A stretch of DNA of 64,000 nt from Streptomyces thinghirensis (GTDB taxonomy: Bacteria > Actinomycetota > Actinomycetia > Streptomycetales > Streptomycetaceae), in the NCBI GenBank assembly GCA_021502835.1, contig JAKFGP010000015.1, positions 88,863 through 152,862 on the forward strand, given 5' to 3'. Position numbers and translations under genes: made by a program. Each line of letters starts with the position of its first letter. Positions within the stretch are counted from its first letter, which is position 1. The notes below the pieces were generated by a model, which was given only the letters and a program-made list of their open reading frames with translations, was not told the DNA's origin and searched no databases. This document shows positions 52,028 through 63,259 of the stretch, one piece after another.

Positions 52028-52510
52028 GCGGCCGGGAGCGAGCAGGACCTGCTCAGTGGCGCCGCGCTCGGCGTCTTCCGGCTCAACGGCCAGTTCCTCG
52101 CGGTCGCCGAGGAACTGGCCCGCCCCGCCGGACTCACCGCCGCCCGGTGGCAGGTGCTCGGCGCGGTGCTGCGCGAGCCGCTGCCCGTCTCCGGCGTCGC
52201 GCGGGCGATGGGCACTCACCCGGCAGAGCGTGGCAGCGCATCGCCGACCTGCTGGTGGAGCGCGGCCTCGCCGAGTACCGGCCCAACCCGGCCCACCGCC
52301 GCGCCAAGCTCCTCGCGCCGACGGACGCGGGCTTCGCCGCCGTCTCCTGCATCGGCCCTGGCCACGCCGCCTACGCCGACCGGCTGGCGGAGGCGTACGG
52401 GTCCGAGGCGGAGCTGGCGGAGGCGGTGGCGGCCCTCGAACGACTGTCGAGTGCGCTGGCCGGCTCGGCGGATCGTCCACCGCGACGACCCGCCTGTTAC
52501 GGAACCGTAG
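52024..52510 (+). CDS. MarR-family transcriptional regulator (frameshifted)
   Basis: About 160 residues from GTG 52024, overlapping the DJ-1-like stop. It contains ALGVFRLNGQFLAVAEELAR, LTAARWQVLGAVLREPLPVS, GVARAMG followed by a helix-turn-helix blurred by indels near 52215, then IADLLVERGLAEYRPNPAHR, AKLLAPTDAGFAAVS and ELAEAVAALERLSSAL. The stop is uncertain, and PPVTEP at 52510 is taken as the end. It probably binds the inverted repeat at 51364 and controls this pair. Confidence 0.78.
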
Positions 52511-52596
52511 AACCCGACCGGCTCATCGCGCGGCCGCCCCGCACTATCCTCGATCTGCTGCTCACGGGGTCTCACGTGCGGGGAAGGCGGCGCGAC

Positions 52597-54520
52597 ATGG
52601 AGAAGCTCGGGGGCGGGGACCCGATGGGGGGTCCCCCCAGGCGTTCAGCACTGGGGACGATCGGCGGTTACCGGCTGCTGGGGCGGCTCGGGACGGGCGG
52701 TATGGGCCACGTCTACCTGGCCTGCTCGGACCGGCGGACGCACGGTCGCCGTCAAGCTGGTGCGCGAGGAACTGGCCGCGCAGGAGGAGTTCCGGGAGCG
52801 GTTCCGGCAGGAGGTCGAGTCCGCGCGCCGGGTCGGCGGGTACTGGACGGCGCCCGTACTGGACGCCGACACCGAGGCCGCCGTGCGCGGGTCGCCACCG
52901 GATACGTCGCCGGCCCCAGCCTCCAGCAGGTCGTGGGGCACGATCACGGCGCCCTGCCCGAGCGTTCGGTATGTACGCTGGCGGCCGGTCTCGCCCACGC
53001 GCTCCAGGACATCCACGCCGCCGGGATCATCCACCGCGACCTCAAGCCGTCCAACGTCCTCGTCACCATCGACGGCCCCCGCGTCATCGACTTCGGCATC
53101 GCGCGCGCGCCGCAGACGATGACGACGCCGGGCTCACCCGAACCGGCGCGCTGGTCGGCTCGCCCGGTTTCATGGCGCCCGAGCAGGTGCGCGGCGACCG
53201 CATCACGCCCGCCTGCGACGTCTTCTGCCTCGGTTCCGTCGTCGCCTACGCCGCCACCGGCGAGCTGCCCTTCGGCACCGCCAACAGCGGCGTGCACGCG
53301 CTGATGTTCCGCATCGCGCAGGAGGAACCCGATCTCGACGGCGTGCCCGAGAGCATCGCCGACCTCGTACGCGATCTGCCTGAAGAAGGACCCCGCCGCA
53401 CGCCCCGCCCTCACTCGAGGTCCTGGAGCGCACGGGCGCGCAGGACACGGTCGCCGACGGCCGCTCCCGCGAGCCCTGGCTGGCCTAGCGCGCTGGTGGC
53501 GCAGCTGGGCCGGCACGCTGTACGGCTGCTGGACATGGAGAACCCGGAGCACCCGGAGGCGCCGGGAGCGGCCGGGGCCGCCGCGACGGCCCCGGAGCCG
53601 GACGCGCCGTCCCCGACCCCGACCCGTCCACCTAAGCCGGATCGGGCACCGGCCGCCGCGACGCCGGACGGTCCGCCGCCACCGCGCGAGCCGGGCAGCG
53701 GCGGCGCCCCGCTGACCACCTCCCCACACTGGTCGCGGGCCAGAGCCCGCCGACGCCCCCGCCCGCCCACGGCCACCCGCAGCAGCCCCAGCCCCAGCCC
53801 CCTGCCCACGGATACGCCCCGGCCTCCGCGGCGCGCCGCCCGGGTATCACCCGTACGGCCCGTACGGCGGCGGTCCCGGCTCGACCCCGCCCTATGGGCC
53901 CCCGCCGTACGGCCCGCCGCAGGCACCGCCCCGAAGAGGCCGCTCCACCGCCCTGCTGATCGTGGTCGCCCTGGTCGTCGCGCTGGGCGCCGAGGCTCGG
54001 TCTACGCCCTGATGAGCGGGGACGACGGCAACAACCGGGCCGGCGACGACCCCACGACCGCCGCGACGGCCGGCGCACCCTCGACCCGGACTCCGGTACG
54101 GACGGCCTCGGCTCCGACGACCGAGGCAGGCCAGCCGACCACGCCCACGTCGTCGACGCCCCAGGACGGCACGATCCCGACGGCGTACCTGGGCACGTGG
54201 GACGACCATCGACAACGCCTCCGGCGTCCACACCAGGCGGCTGACCATCCAGCTAGGGCGACGTGGGCGACACGGTCCTGTCGCCCGTCGCGGAGGGCCC
54301 CGCGCGGCAACGGCACCTACCACTGCGTCTTCGAGGCCGACCTCAGCAACGCCCCGGACTCCGACGGCCCGCTGAACCCTCGGCCCTCCAAGGTGACGGT
54401 GGGCCCCGCCGCCACCTGCACCCCCGGGCGAACCCACCCAGGTCACCCTCCTGCCGAACGGCACCCTGGAACGCACCAACACTCAGCAACGGCGAATCGC
54501 TGACGTACCGACGCCAGTAG
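52597..54520 (+). CDS. Membrane Ser/Thr protein kinase with extracytoplasmic domain (frameshifted)
   Basis: About 640 residues. The Hanks-type kinase domain has the Gly loop LLGRLGTGGMGHVYLA, VAVKLVREELAAQEEFRERF with the ATP lysine, the catalytic loop GIIHRDLKPSNVLVTIDGPR, DFGIARA, GSPGFMAPEQVRGDRITPAC with the APE motif and DVFCLGSVVAYAATGELPFG. A long Pro/Ala/Tyr linker is followed by the helix TALLIVVALVVALGAG and a Thr/Pro-rich outer part ending in a small beta domain (IPTAYLGTWTTTIDN, GNGTYHCVFEADLSNAPDSD). No PASTA repeats are seen. Breaks are frequent (52738, 52890, 53128, 53380, 53730, 53990 and others). Confidence 0.88.
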
Positions 54521-54559
54521 CGCGGCTGCCAGCAGCGCGGCGGCGGGACGCCGGAGCGG

Positions 54560-55300
54560 TCACCGCGGCTCCGGCGGCCGCTGCCGAGGCGAATGTTCGG
54601 CCGAGCCCCGTTCGCCGGTATTGCCGAGAACCGGCTGACACCCCCACCGCCCCCGCTTCCGACCGCGCCCCGCCCGCGGACACCGCCTGCAACTCTAGCG
54701 GCGCCGACCCGGTCCCGAATCCACCATCCAGTCCGCCGTCTCCGTCCGGACCAGCTCCGTACGTCCTCCGAGAACCGCCGCAGCACCAGCAGACACCGCT
54801 CGGCCGCCTCGCTCGCCGTCCCGTCCGCCGGCCCCAGCACCTCCCGCACGCTCTCCGACGCCCAGTCGAACTGAGCATCTGCAGCCGCCGCTGCACGGTC
54901 TGCGCCGTGGCAACGTCCCGCATCCACCCGGACGTGACCCCGAAATAGCGGTCCCCGGCCACGCACGCCACCCCGAACAGCAGCGCCAGATACCCCAGGG
55001 AGCGACCCCGCCCCACCACCCCGGACATGTCCAGCAGCGGCAGCGCCGCCCGGCGACCGCCCCACCGCCGCCCTGCCCCGCAGCATCATGGCGCCCCGTC
55101 GCTTCCACACCCGGTCCGTCAGGTACTGCGCCGCCGTGTCCAGCGCGCCCCGCTCACCCACCGGTACAGCTCGTCCAGGCGCTCGCGGCGCGCAGCGCCC
55201 AGTCCCGAGCGGAAACGCCTCGCCCGGTGAGGTCGCCCGGTCGCGGCCCGGCCGCCCCCTCACCGCCCCGCCCGTCGTGCGGCGGCCCCTCGGGCTGCAT
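54560..55300 (-). CDS. SLATT-like two-transmembrane protein (frameshifted)
   Basis: About 240 residues from ATG 55300 (QPEGPPHDGRGGEGAAGPRP). After breaks it reads TAAQYLTDRVWKRRGAMMLR, two adjacent helices around LPLLDMSGVVG and LGYLALLFGVACVAGDRYFG, then VTSGWMRDVATAQTVQRRLQ, FDWASESVREVLGPADGTAS and EAAERCLLVLRRFSEDVREL. It ends PRQRPPEPR at stop 54560-54562. The paired helices followed by a cytoplasmic helical region match SLATT domains, which in other contexts are membrane effectors of nucleotide-sensing defence systems. Here it is alone and convergent with a Ser/Thr kinase. The family assignment is from memory. Confidence 0.65.
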
Positions 55301-55577
55301 CGGCTGACCCACCCGGCACTCCCTACTGCTCACCGTCCGTGAAGACCCTGAAGACCTGAAGACCTCATGCGCCGGCACCCTTCCTATCGCCCAATGGGTG
55401 GCGGAGCCTGGGGTTCCGCCGCTTTTCCGCCCGGAAGGGGGTGTTGATCAGGTATAGGGGCCCCCTCGGCATCACCCCGAAAGAGTGCTGGGCGAGGGCC
55501 GCGCGGACCACGTAGGCTCGTGCCGAACGGCAAAAACTCCGCGACCCCGCTGGCGACAGCGGCGACAGGAGCTGAAC
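55301..55577. other. Intergenic region between SLATT-like gene and ybaB
   Basis: No gene is evident. It holds a small hairpin GGCGGA-N9-TCCGCC followed by GCTTTT (55393-55419) and a GGGGCCCCCT palindrome near 55458. It must contain the promoters of the divergent SLATT-like gene and ybaB. I looked for an SRP RNA or tRNA here and found no convincing match. Confidence 0.5.
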
Positions 55578-55924
55578 GTGATCCCCCGGTGGTGGCCAGC
55601 CCAAACATGCAGCAGCTGCTTCAGCAGGCCCAGAAGATGCAGCAGGACCTCGCCCAGGCCCAGGAGGAACTGGCGAGGACCGAGGTCGACGGGCAGGCGG
55701 GCGGGGGCCTGGTGAAGGCCACCGTCACCGGCTCCGGCGAGCTGCGCGGCCTCGTGATCGACCCGAAGGCGGTGGACCCGGAGGACACCGAGACCCTCGC
55801 CGACCTGGTCGTGGCCGCGGTCCAGGCGGCCAACGAGAACGCGCAGGCCCTCCAGCAGCGAAGCTCGGCCCGCTCGCCCAGGGCATGGGCGGCGGCAGCG
55901 GTATCCCGGGCCTGCCTTTTCTGA
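55578..55924 (+). CDS. YbaB/EbfC nucleoid-associated protein (frameshifted)
   Basis: About 113 residues. The GTG at 55578 follows AGGAG and reads IPGGGQPN (two indels) then [60 protein letters not shown] and [20 protein letters not shown] Gly-rich tail [13 protein letters not shown] ends at TGA 55924. This is a small DNA-binding dimer conserved next to recR in bacteria. Breaks lie near 55585, 55605, 55862 and 55920. Confidence 0.92.
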
Positions 55925-56010
55925 GTCCGCGTCCCCCGTTCGGCTTTCTAGACCGGCCCGGGCCCTCTACCGGCGCGGAGTGCAGGAACATCAGGAAGGA
56001 CGGCAGTCCG

Positions 56011-56612
56011 TTGTACGAAGGCGTGGTCCAGGACCTCATCGACGAACTCGGTGCGGCTGCCCGGCGTCGGTCCCAAGAGCGCGCAGCGGATCGCCTTCCA
56101 CATCCTCCAGGCGGAACCGACCGACGTACGGCGGCTCGCCCAGGCCCTCATGGAAGTGAAGGCCAAAGTTCCGCTTCTGCGCGACCTGTGGGAACGTCGC
56201 GCAGGAGGAGCTAGTGCAACATCTGCCGCGACACCCGGCGCGACCCCTCCGTCATCTGCGTGGTGGAGGAACCGAAGGACGTCGTGGCCATCGAGCGCAC
56301 CCGCGAGTTCCGCGGGCGCTACCACGTGCTCGGCGGCGCGATCAGCCCGATCGACGGGGTCGGCCCCGACGACCTCCGCATCCGTGAACTGCTCGCCCGC
56401 CTCGCGGACGGCACCGTCACGGAACTGATCCTGGCCACGGACCCGAATCTGGAGGGCGAGGCCACGGCCACGTACCTCGCCCGCATGATCTAGCCCATGG
56501 GCCTCAAGGTCACCCGCCTGGCCAGCGGCTCCCGGTGGGCGGCGACCTGGAATACGCGGACGAGGTGACCCTCGGCCGCGCCTTCGAGGGGAGACGACTC
56601 CTAGATGTCTGA
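56011..56612 (+). CDS. recR: Recombination mediator RecR (frameshifted)
   Basis: About 199 residues. The TTG start at 56011 has GGAAGGA upstream and reads [33 protein letters not shown] is the helix-hairpin-helix. A C4 zinc finger (FCATCGNVA...[10 protein letters not shown]) spans breaks near 56178 and 56212. The Toprim domain has [60 protein letters not shown] and the end [16 protein letters not shown] break near 56493 creates a false stop. The gene acts with RecF/RecO in gap repair. It overlaps the next gene by eight bases. Confidence 0.94.
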
Positions 56613-57267
56613 CGCCACGCTGCACGCGACCAACCAGAACCCCGACGACTTCGCCGTCCAGATCGCCGACCAGATCGAGAGCTTCCTGGTCGCCGTCACC
56701 GAGGTGGCGAAGGGAGACGAGCCGGACTCCGCCGTCCCCTTCCCTCCTTCTGGAGGTCTCCCAGCTCATGCTGGCCGGCGGCCGCCTGGGCGCCCACGAG
56801 GACATCGTCCCCGACGAGCGCTACGAGCCCGACCCGGGCCCGGAACTCGACGTGGACGAGCTCCGCGAGAACCTCGCCCGCATCCTCGACCCGATCGACG
56901 TCTACTCCGAGGTCTTCGACCCCTACGAACCGCGCAAGGCCCCGGTCCCGGCCCGCATCTCCGACGACCTCACCGACGTCATCACCGACCTCCGCCACGG
57001 CATGGTCCACTACAAGGCCGGCCGCACCACGGAGGCCCTGTGGTAGGTGGCAGTTCTCCTACTTCTCCAACTGGGGCTCCACGGCCTCGGCGACCCCTGC
57101 GGGCGCTGCAGTCCGTGGTGGCGCACGTGAGGCTGAACCAGCCCCTGGAGGAGCTGGACGGCCTCGACACCGACCAGGGCCTCGGCGACGACACCCTGGA
57201 GACGGAGGCCGGCCGGGTCATGGTGGAGGAGATCGCGGGCCCGCTGGGCCTGCGCCCGGTCACGTGA
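56605..57267 (+). CDS. DUF5063 family protein (frameshifted)
   Basis: About 220 residues. The ATG at 56605 overlaps the recR stop. It has [80 protein letters not shown], then [20 protein letters not shown] (restored) and [18 protein letters not shown]. Breaks lie near 56745, 57047 and 57095. It is conserved downstream of recR in Streptomyces. Translational coupling suggests a shared setting, but the function is unknown. Confidence 0.88.
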
Positions 57268-57337
57268 CGCGGGCCGCTTGAAGGAGTCGGCGGACCGACC
57301 GAGGCCCGAGGCCCCCGGGCCAGTGACTCGCCGTCGG

Positions 57338-59651
57338 TCAGGAGACCGCCGTGTGGTCGGGTACGTGTTGAGGACGGTGTCGGCCTTCCGGGCGCCGAAG
57401 GGTGCGCGCCAGTTGCCGGTGCCCGGGTAGTAGTACGTCTCGTCCGCGCCGTAGGCGTACAGGTCGGGACGGCCGTCCCGGTCGGCGTCGCCGATGCCGA
57501 CGGTGTACCGGTAGGCGTTCCAGCCGCCGCCGATCCGCGTGCGGGGGCGAAGGTGCCGTCGCCCTTGCCGAGGTGGAGCCAGAGGACGCCGGCCTTGTCG
57601 CGGGCGACCAGGTCTCCGGTCGCCGCCCCGCCGATGTCTCCGGTCGCGGTGATCTGGTTGTAGCCGCCGTAGCCGGTACCGGCCTTGACGCGCCCCGCGA
57701 AGGCGCGCGCCAGTTGCCGGTGCCCTTGTAGAGCCACAGGACACCGCTCTTGTCGGTGGCCAGGAGGTCGGCCCCTGCCGTCATTGGTGACGTCGCTGCC
57801 GGCGGCGATCTTGTCGTAGACGCTCCAGCCGCCACCGATCCGACTGCGGGTGGCGAAGGTGCCGTCGCCCTTGCCGAGGTAGAGCCAGAGGACGCCGGCC
57901 TTGTCGCGGGCGACCAGGTTCTCCGGTCGCCGCCCCGCCGGATGTTCCCGGCCGCTTCGATCTGGTTGTAGGTGTTCCAGCCGCCGCCGACGAGCTTGTT
58001 CTCCGCCTCGGACAGCTGGCCGTTCTCGCCCAGCCAGGGGTTGAGGTGCGTGTCGGCGCGCCACAGGCGGCCGGAGGCGTCCCGGGCCAGGACGTCCGGG
58101 GTGCCGTTGTCGGTGTAGTCGTGCGGGGCGCCTCGCGGACGACCCCGAAGAGAGCCGGACGAGGCCAGGGCCGGGCCGATGCCGTTGCGCGGCCGTGCCG
58201 TCATCTTCAGGTGTAGTCCCCGTTGGGCGCGCTCGCCCTCGACTGGTCGACGTCGCCCAGCCAGTCGAAGGTGAAGCCGTTCTGTTCCGGACCGTAGAAG
58301 ACGGCCTCCGCGGTCTTCCCGGTGCGTACGGTGGCGCAGTGTCACCCGCACTTCCGCGTTGCTCCGCGACAGCGTCCACCGCAGCTTGACCCGGCCGCCG
58401 TCGCGGTCGAGGTCGATCACGGCGGGGACGTTGTGGCCGACGAGGCCGAGCGCGGTCGGCTCGCCGGTGCTCGCGACCAGGGTCGCGGCTGGGGTGCCGT
58501 CGGTGCCGGGGGCGATGCAGGTAGAGCCCTCGCCCTCGGCGACCGTGCTGCCGCGGACGTGGAGTACACCGTCGGGGAGGTCGCGGCCGAGGTGGGGGTG
58601 GTCCAGCAGCTCGGTGCTGGTCCGGTTCTTCGGGTGATAGGCGGTGAGGGCGTGCATGGCGCCCGCGTACGTGTCGGTCTGGCCGCCGGGATCCCCGTAC
58701 ACCAGGTGGTCGCCCTGGAGGCCCACCTCCACGTCCCGGGAAGGGAACTGGACAGTGCGACCCGCTGGGTCTCACCCGTGGCGCGCGTGCGGACCGCGAT
58801 GCTGGTCCGCTCCGTGGCCGTACTCGACCCCACGCCACGTAGGCCGGGAGACGGCGATGTCACCGTTGCCGGGATGATTCGATCCCTGCAGCCGTGTCTC
58901 CGTAGTGACGGCGCCGGTGGCGAGGTCGATCAGACCCCAGTACCACGGGTGCCGCGCTGGTGTACGTGATCAAGCCGTGGGCCGGGATAAGCCGGCCGAG
59001 ACCCTGCGGGCCGTCGCGCGCGTGCGGTCGGAGGCCGGTGCGACCGGACACGCCCGCTGCCCCTGGTGTGCATGAGCAGGTCGGCCCCGCCGGCGCGCTG
59101 CCGCCTTGTCCGTGATGAATAGAACAGGCCTGGCCGGCGGCGCCCGCGAAGTCGAGGCCGGCCGCCGGCTGGGCGAGGAACGTCGAAAACCGTTCCGGCC
59201 GGTGGCCAGGTCCCGCAGTTCCGCACCGTGTCGCGGCGGGAGCGGCGAGGCCCCGGCCACGAGGTCGCCGTAACCGGTGGCCTGCATGGCAGAACTTCGT
59301 CCACCGAGATCGGTGCACCGCGCCGTCCGAGGGCCCGGACCCCAGGCCCGATCGCCCTTGGTGTTGTCCCAGGTCAGGTAGCCCGAAGCGGTCACTGCCA
59401 CGATCTTGTGGCCGACCGGGAAGGGCGACGCGCGGCCGCGTCGGCCGACACCGCCTGCTGTGCCGCCCCGCAACCGGCGGGGCGGCCGCGGCCGGAAGGG
59501 CCACGACGGTGGCGCCGATGGTGGCGGCAAGGGACGACGGTGGCACGGTGACGGCGAGCCGTCGGCGCGCCGGACGTGCGTGAGACAAGGCGGTGGATCC
59601 TCCCCAGGGCGCGGCGCACCACGCGTCGCGGCGGAAGACTGGGATCTTCAC
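57338..59651 (-). CDS. Secreted FG-GAP/VCBS repeat protein (heavily frameshifted)
   Basis: About 770 residues. The signal-like N-terminus (GTG 59651; KIPVFRRDAWCAAPWGG) is followed by PSSLAATIGATVVALPAAAA. A central part has WDNTKGDRAWGPG and YLTWDNTKGD-like strands. C-terminal FG-GAP repeats of about 50 residues include LVARDKAGVLWLYLGKGDGT, FATRSRIGGGW, DLLATDKSGVLWLYKGTGNW, GYGGYNQITATGDIGG and DADRDGRPDLYAYG with calcium-type Asp/Gly loops, which predict a seven-bladed propeller. It ends HTAVS. Dozens of indels make the middle (58.1-59.3 kb) unreliable. Extracellular binding is likely, and no ligand or enzyme domain is recognised. Confidence 0.75.
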
Positions 59652-59874
59652 CGTCGTTCACGGAGGTTGTAGGCGGGAGGCCTTGTGAACGTGTGACTCA
59701 CGGCACTTTCCTGAGTGACCCGCGCCCTCCCTGGGCATGAGCCAGCCTGAGCGAGTACCCGGGTCTCAATAAGTGCGATTACCGCAGTGGAGGAATCGGA
59801 CGCTCGGTGAAATGAGCCGACCGCAGGCTATATACGTACCGTGCGGAAAGAGACGGATTGAGCGAGGAGCGCAC
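59652..59874 (+). promoter_or_regulatory. Divergent promoter region, FG-GAP gene and ask
   Basis: No gene is evident. It contains a TATATA (59829-59834) about 41 bases before the ask start that could be a -10 box, and the ask ribosome-binding site GAGGAGC at 59864. Confidence 0.45.
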
Positions 59875-61139
59875 GTGGGCCTTGTCGTGCAGAAGTACGA
59901 GGCTCCTCCGTAGCCGATGCTGAAGGCATCAAGCGCGTCGCCAAGCGGATCGTGGAAGCGAAGAAGAACGCGGCAACCAGGTGGTCGCCGTCGTTTCCGC
60001 GATGGGCGACGACGACGGACGAGCTGATCGATCTCGCCGAGCAGGTATCCCCGATCCCTGCCGGGCGCGACCTGACTATGCTGCTGACCGCCCGGAGAGC
60101 GCATCTCCGCTGGCGCTGCTGGCCATGGCGATCGAAACCTGAGGCCACGAGGCCCAGTCGTTCACCGGCAGCCAGGCCGGAGTCATCACCGACTCGGTCA
60201 CAACAAGGGCGCGCATCATCGACGTGACGCTGGGCGCATCAAGACCTCGGTGGACGAGGGCAACGTCGCCATCGTGGCCGGCTTCCAGGGCGTCAGCCAG
60301 GACGAAGCAGGGCGACACCGCCTACGCTGGGGCGCGGCGGGTCCCGACACCACGGCCGTCGCTCCTCGCCGCCGCACTCGACGCGGCCGCGCGCGAGATT
60401 CACACCGACGTCGACGGCGTGATGTTCTGCCGACCCGCGCGTGGTGAAGAAGGCGAGAAGATCGCTGATCCTCGCTTCAGAGCAATACTGGAGCTCGCGG
60501 CCTCCGGTTCCAGGTGCTCCTCCACACCGCTGTGTGGAGTACGCCCGCCGGTACAACATCCCGATCCACGTCCGGTCCAAGCCTGCGCGACTCCAGGCAC
60601 CTGGGTCAGCAGCGAGCCGATCAAGCAAGGGGAAAAGCAGGTGAGCAGGTCTTCATCTCCGGTGTCGCGCACTACACCCCGAGCGCGCCTGTCGTCGGGG
60701 TGCCGGATAAGCCTGGCGAGGCGGCCGCGATCTTCCGCGCCGATCGCTGACGCCCAGGTAACATCGACATGGTCGTGCAGAACGTGTCCGCCGCCTCCAC
60801 GGCCTGACGGACATCTCCTTCACCTGCCGAAGACGGAGGGCTGCAAGGCCATCGACGCGCTGGAGAAGAGCTGGCCGGCATCGCCGGACGGCGCTACGAC
60901 GACCAGATCGGTGCGACCTGGTCGGCGCGGGGATGAAGAGCAACCCGGGGCGTCACCGCCGACTTCTTCACCGCGCTGTCCGACGCCGGGGTGAACATCG
61001 AGCTGATCTCGACCTCCGAGATCCGTATCTCGGTCGTCACCCGCAAGGACGACGTGAACGAGGCCGTCCGCGCCGTGCACACCGTCGGGCTGGATCGACA
61101 GCGACGAGGCCGTCGTCTACGGGGCACCGGGCGCTCGAT
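59875..61139 (+). CDS. ask: Aspartokinase (heavily frameshifted)
   Basis: ATP:aspartate phosphotransferase opening the Lys/Thr/Met/DAP pathway, about 420 residues. The start is GTG 59875. Landmarks are GLVVQKYGGSSVAD (restored) with the substrate KYGGSS motif, [35 protein letters not shown] (restored), [20 protein letters not shown] and [16 protein letters not shown]-terminal ACT-domain parts are [50 protein letters not shown] and [20 protein letters not shown]. Indels and many substitutions are present. In the real sequence the stop probably overlaps the asd ATG (TGATG). Confidence 0.93.
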
Positions 61140-62233
61140 GGTCGACATCGGGTGCCGGGCGCACGGGCGGCCGACCTGGTTGTCGTCGGAAGCCGACCGG
61201 CGCCGTCGGTGCGGTCATGCTCCAGATCCTGTCCCAGCACGCGGACGTCTGGGGCGACATCCGCCTGATCGCCTCGCCGCGCTCGGCCGGCCGCAAGCCG
61301 ACCGTACGCGGTGAGGAGGTCGAGGTGGTGCCTGGCTCACCGAGGAGGCCTTCGACGGGGTCGACGTCGCCATGTTCGACGTAATCTTCGACGAGGTCTC
61401 CGTCCAGCGGGCGCCGGTCGCCGCCGCCAAGGGCGTGGTGGTGGTCGACAACCTGGCGCGTTCGGATGGACCCGACGCGCTCGTCGTGCTCGCCGAGGTC
61501 AACTCGCACGCGGTGCGGATGCGGCCACGCGGGATCGTCGCCAACCCCAACTGCACGACGCTGTCCATGATCGCAGGCGCGCGCTGCACGCCGAGTTCGG
61601 GCTGCGCGAACTGGTCGTCTCCTCGTACCAGGCGGTGAGCGGGGCCGGGCGGGACGGCGTGGAGACGCTGCGCGGGTGAGCTGTTCCTGGTGGCCGGACG
61701 AGCCGACCAACCCCGGCGACGTGCGCGGCCGTCGGCGACGACACCGGGCCGTTCCCGGAGCCGGTCGCGCTGAACGTCACCGTGGGCCGGGTCGTTGAGG
61801 GACGACGGCTGGTCGTCGGAGGAGATGAAGGTGCGGGACGAGTCCCGCAAGATCCTCGGCCGCCGTGCTGCCGGTGGCGGTGACGTGCGCATGGGTTCCG
61901 TGGATCACCACGCACTCGGCCAGATCGGTGTGGCCTCGCGGCCTGCTCGAGGGCGAGGTCACCGCCGAGGGGCCTGGATTCCGGCCACGGCGGGCTCGGC
62001 GTCAGTCTTTCGACAACCCGGCTGCCGGGGAGTTCCCCCCCCCCGCCGACGTGGTGCCGGTACCGACCCGGACCTGGCCTGCCGGTGGGCGGGCCCTGGA
62101 CGGACGCTGACGGTGCTCGATTCCCTTCGTCTGCGGGGATAATCCCAGGTGCAAGGGGGCTGCCCTGAACACCGCGCAGATCGCGGAGTTGGTGGCGGCC
62201 GAGTTCGCCTGGAAAGTGATCTGTGGGAGATGA
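61138..62233 (+). CDS. asd: Aspartate-semialdehyde dehydrogenase (heavily frameshifted)
   Basis: NADPH-dependent second enzyme of the aspartate pathway, about 350 residues. The nucleotide motif is around [20 protein letters not shown] (restored near 61170-61215). Then come [60 protein letters not shown] with the catalytic Cys, [20 protein letters not shown] and [17 protein letters not shown]. The end [11 protein letters not shown] leads to a stop taken at 62233. ATG 61138 begins MVDIG. It is directly coupled to ask. Confidence 0.9.
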
Positions 62234-62704
62234 GTCCCTGGTCGTTGTGGGGCGCCGGTCGGAGGATCCATGAACGAGATGTGATCCGGAAGTTGGTCCG
62301 GACCACGCAGGCTCCGGCACCGGTGGCATCAGAGGCCGCTCCGCAACCGTGCGGAGCGTCGGAGAGCGTTCTTCGCGCTCCGCCCATCTAGCGCCAGGAC
62401 GCGTGAGTCGGTTAGGACGCCGAGCGATCGCGTCGCGGGGACGCTCGTTCACATGGGAAGTATAGGGGTAGAGCGGGTGATGAGGGCCCGCGATGCACCG
62501 TCAGCCGGGTGGGCTGCCCGACAGACGCGGAACGTGACGCCCGGCACGTACAAGCTCACGGGGGTGAGCGTGTCCAACTGGCGTGGCAGAGGTACCGAAC
62601 CTGCCCGTAGGAACGCGGGGCGCGGCTCTGCGCTCTGCTCAGCCGGTCCGTCCGTCCCTGCGTGTGGCCGGTCCGGCCGGTGGCATACGCCGGTGATCGC
62701 GCCC
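62234..62704. other. Low-quality region between asd and sigma-factor gene
   Basis: About 470 bases with no supportable gene. The plus-strand frame from 62453 (MGSIGVERVMRARDAPSAGW) is open into the sigma gene but lacks recognisable domains, so part of it could be a long sigma-factor N-terminus. Codon bias is weak and error density is high here. Confidence 0.4.
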
Positions 62705-63259
62705 ATGCCCGCAGCGCGGCCGGCCCGCATATCGAACCAGCGCGACGGCGCGGACGAGGACGCGGTGGCGGCGGGTACCACCGTCGACCACCCTACCGAG
62801 ACGTACCGGGCGCACCGCCGTCGTTGGCTCGGCCCCTCGCCTGCCCTCCTCGACGACACCGTCCTGCGAGGACGTCGTCCAGGAGGCCTCATCCGTGTGC
62901 ACTCGGCGCGCAAACGCGTCCGTGACCCGGAGAAGACCCTGGCGTACCTGCGTCAGACTGTCGTGAATCTCGCGTTCGGCGCTGCGCCGCCGCATCCTCG
63001 GCCTCGCTGCTCTCCGAGCCGGATGCCGACATGGCGAGCGCGGAGGAGGGCGCCTACGACCAGCTGGGGAGCGTGACTCCCTGATCAAGGCGATGAAGCG
63101 ACTCCAGCGCCGCCAGCGCGAGGTCCGGTCCTGCGCTACTTCGCCGACATGACCGAGGCGCAGGTCGCCGAGGACGCCCGGCATATCCCCGGCTCGGTCA
63201 AGGCGTACGGTTCGCGCGGCATCGCGGCGCTCAGGGTGGCTATGGAGGCACCGGCATGA
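62705..63259 (+). CDS. SigE-family ECF RNA polymerase sigma factor (frameshifted)
   Basis: About 185 residues. Region 2 is VDHPTETYRAHRRRWLG, LLDDTV, then CEDVVQEA and FIRVHSARKRVRDPEKTLAY with LRQTVVNL. Region 4 is AEEGAYDQLERDSLIKAMKR, LQRRQREVLVLRYFADMTEA and SVKAYGSRGIAALRVAMEAP. Breaks lie near 62855, 62975, 63015, 63065, 63125 and 63165. The start is uncertain (ATG 62705 or GTG 62765). The stop overlaps the next ATG (ATGA), indicating translational coupling to the membrane partner. Confidence 0.85.

Noticed and set aside
55301..55577. SRP (4.5S-like) RNA or tRNA upstream of ybaB
   Set aside because: Some hairpins and a GTGTTGATCAGG stretch look suggestive, but the conserved SRP tetraloop core and any tRNA cloverleaf are missing.
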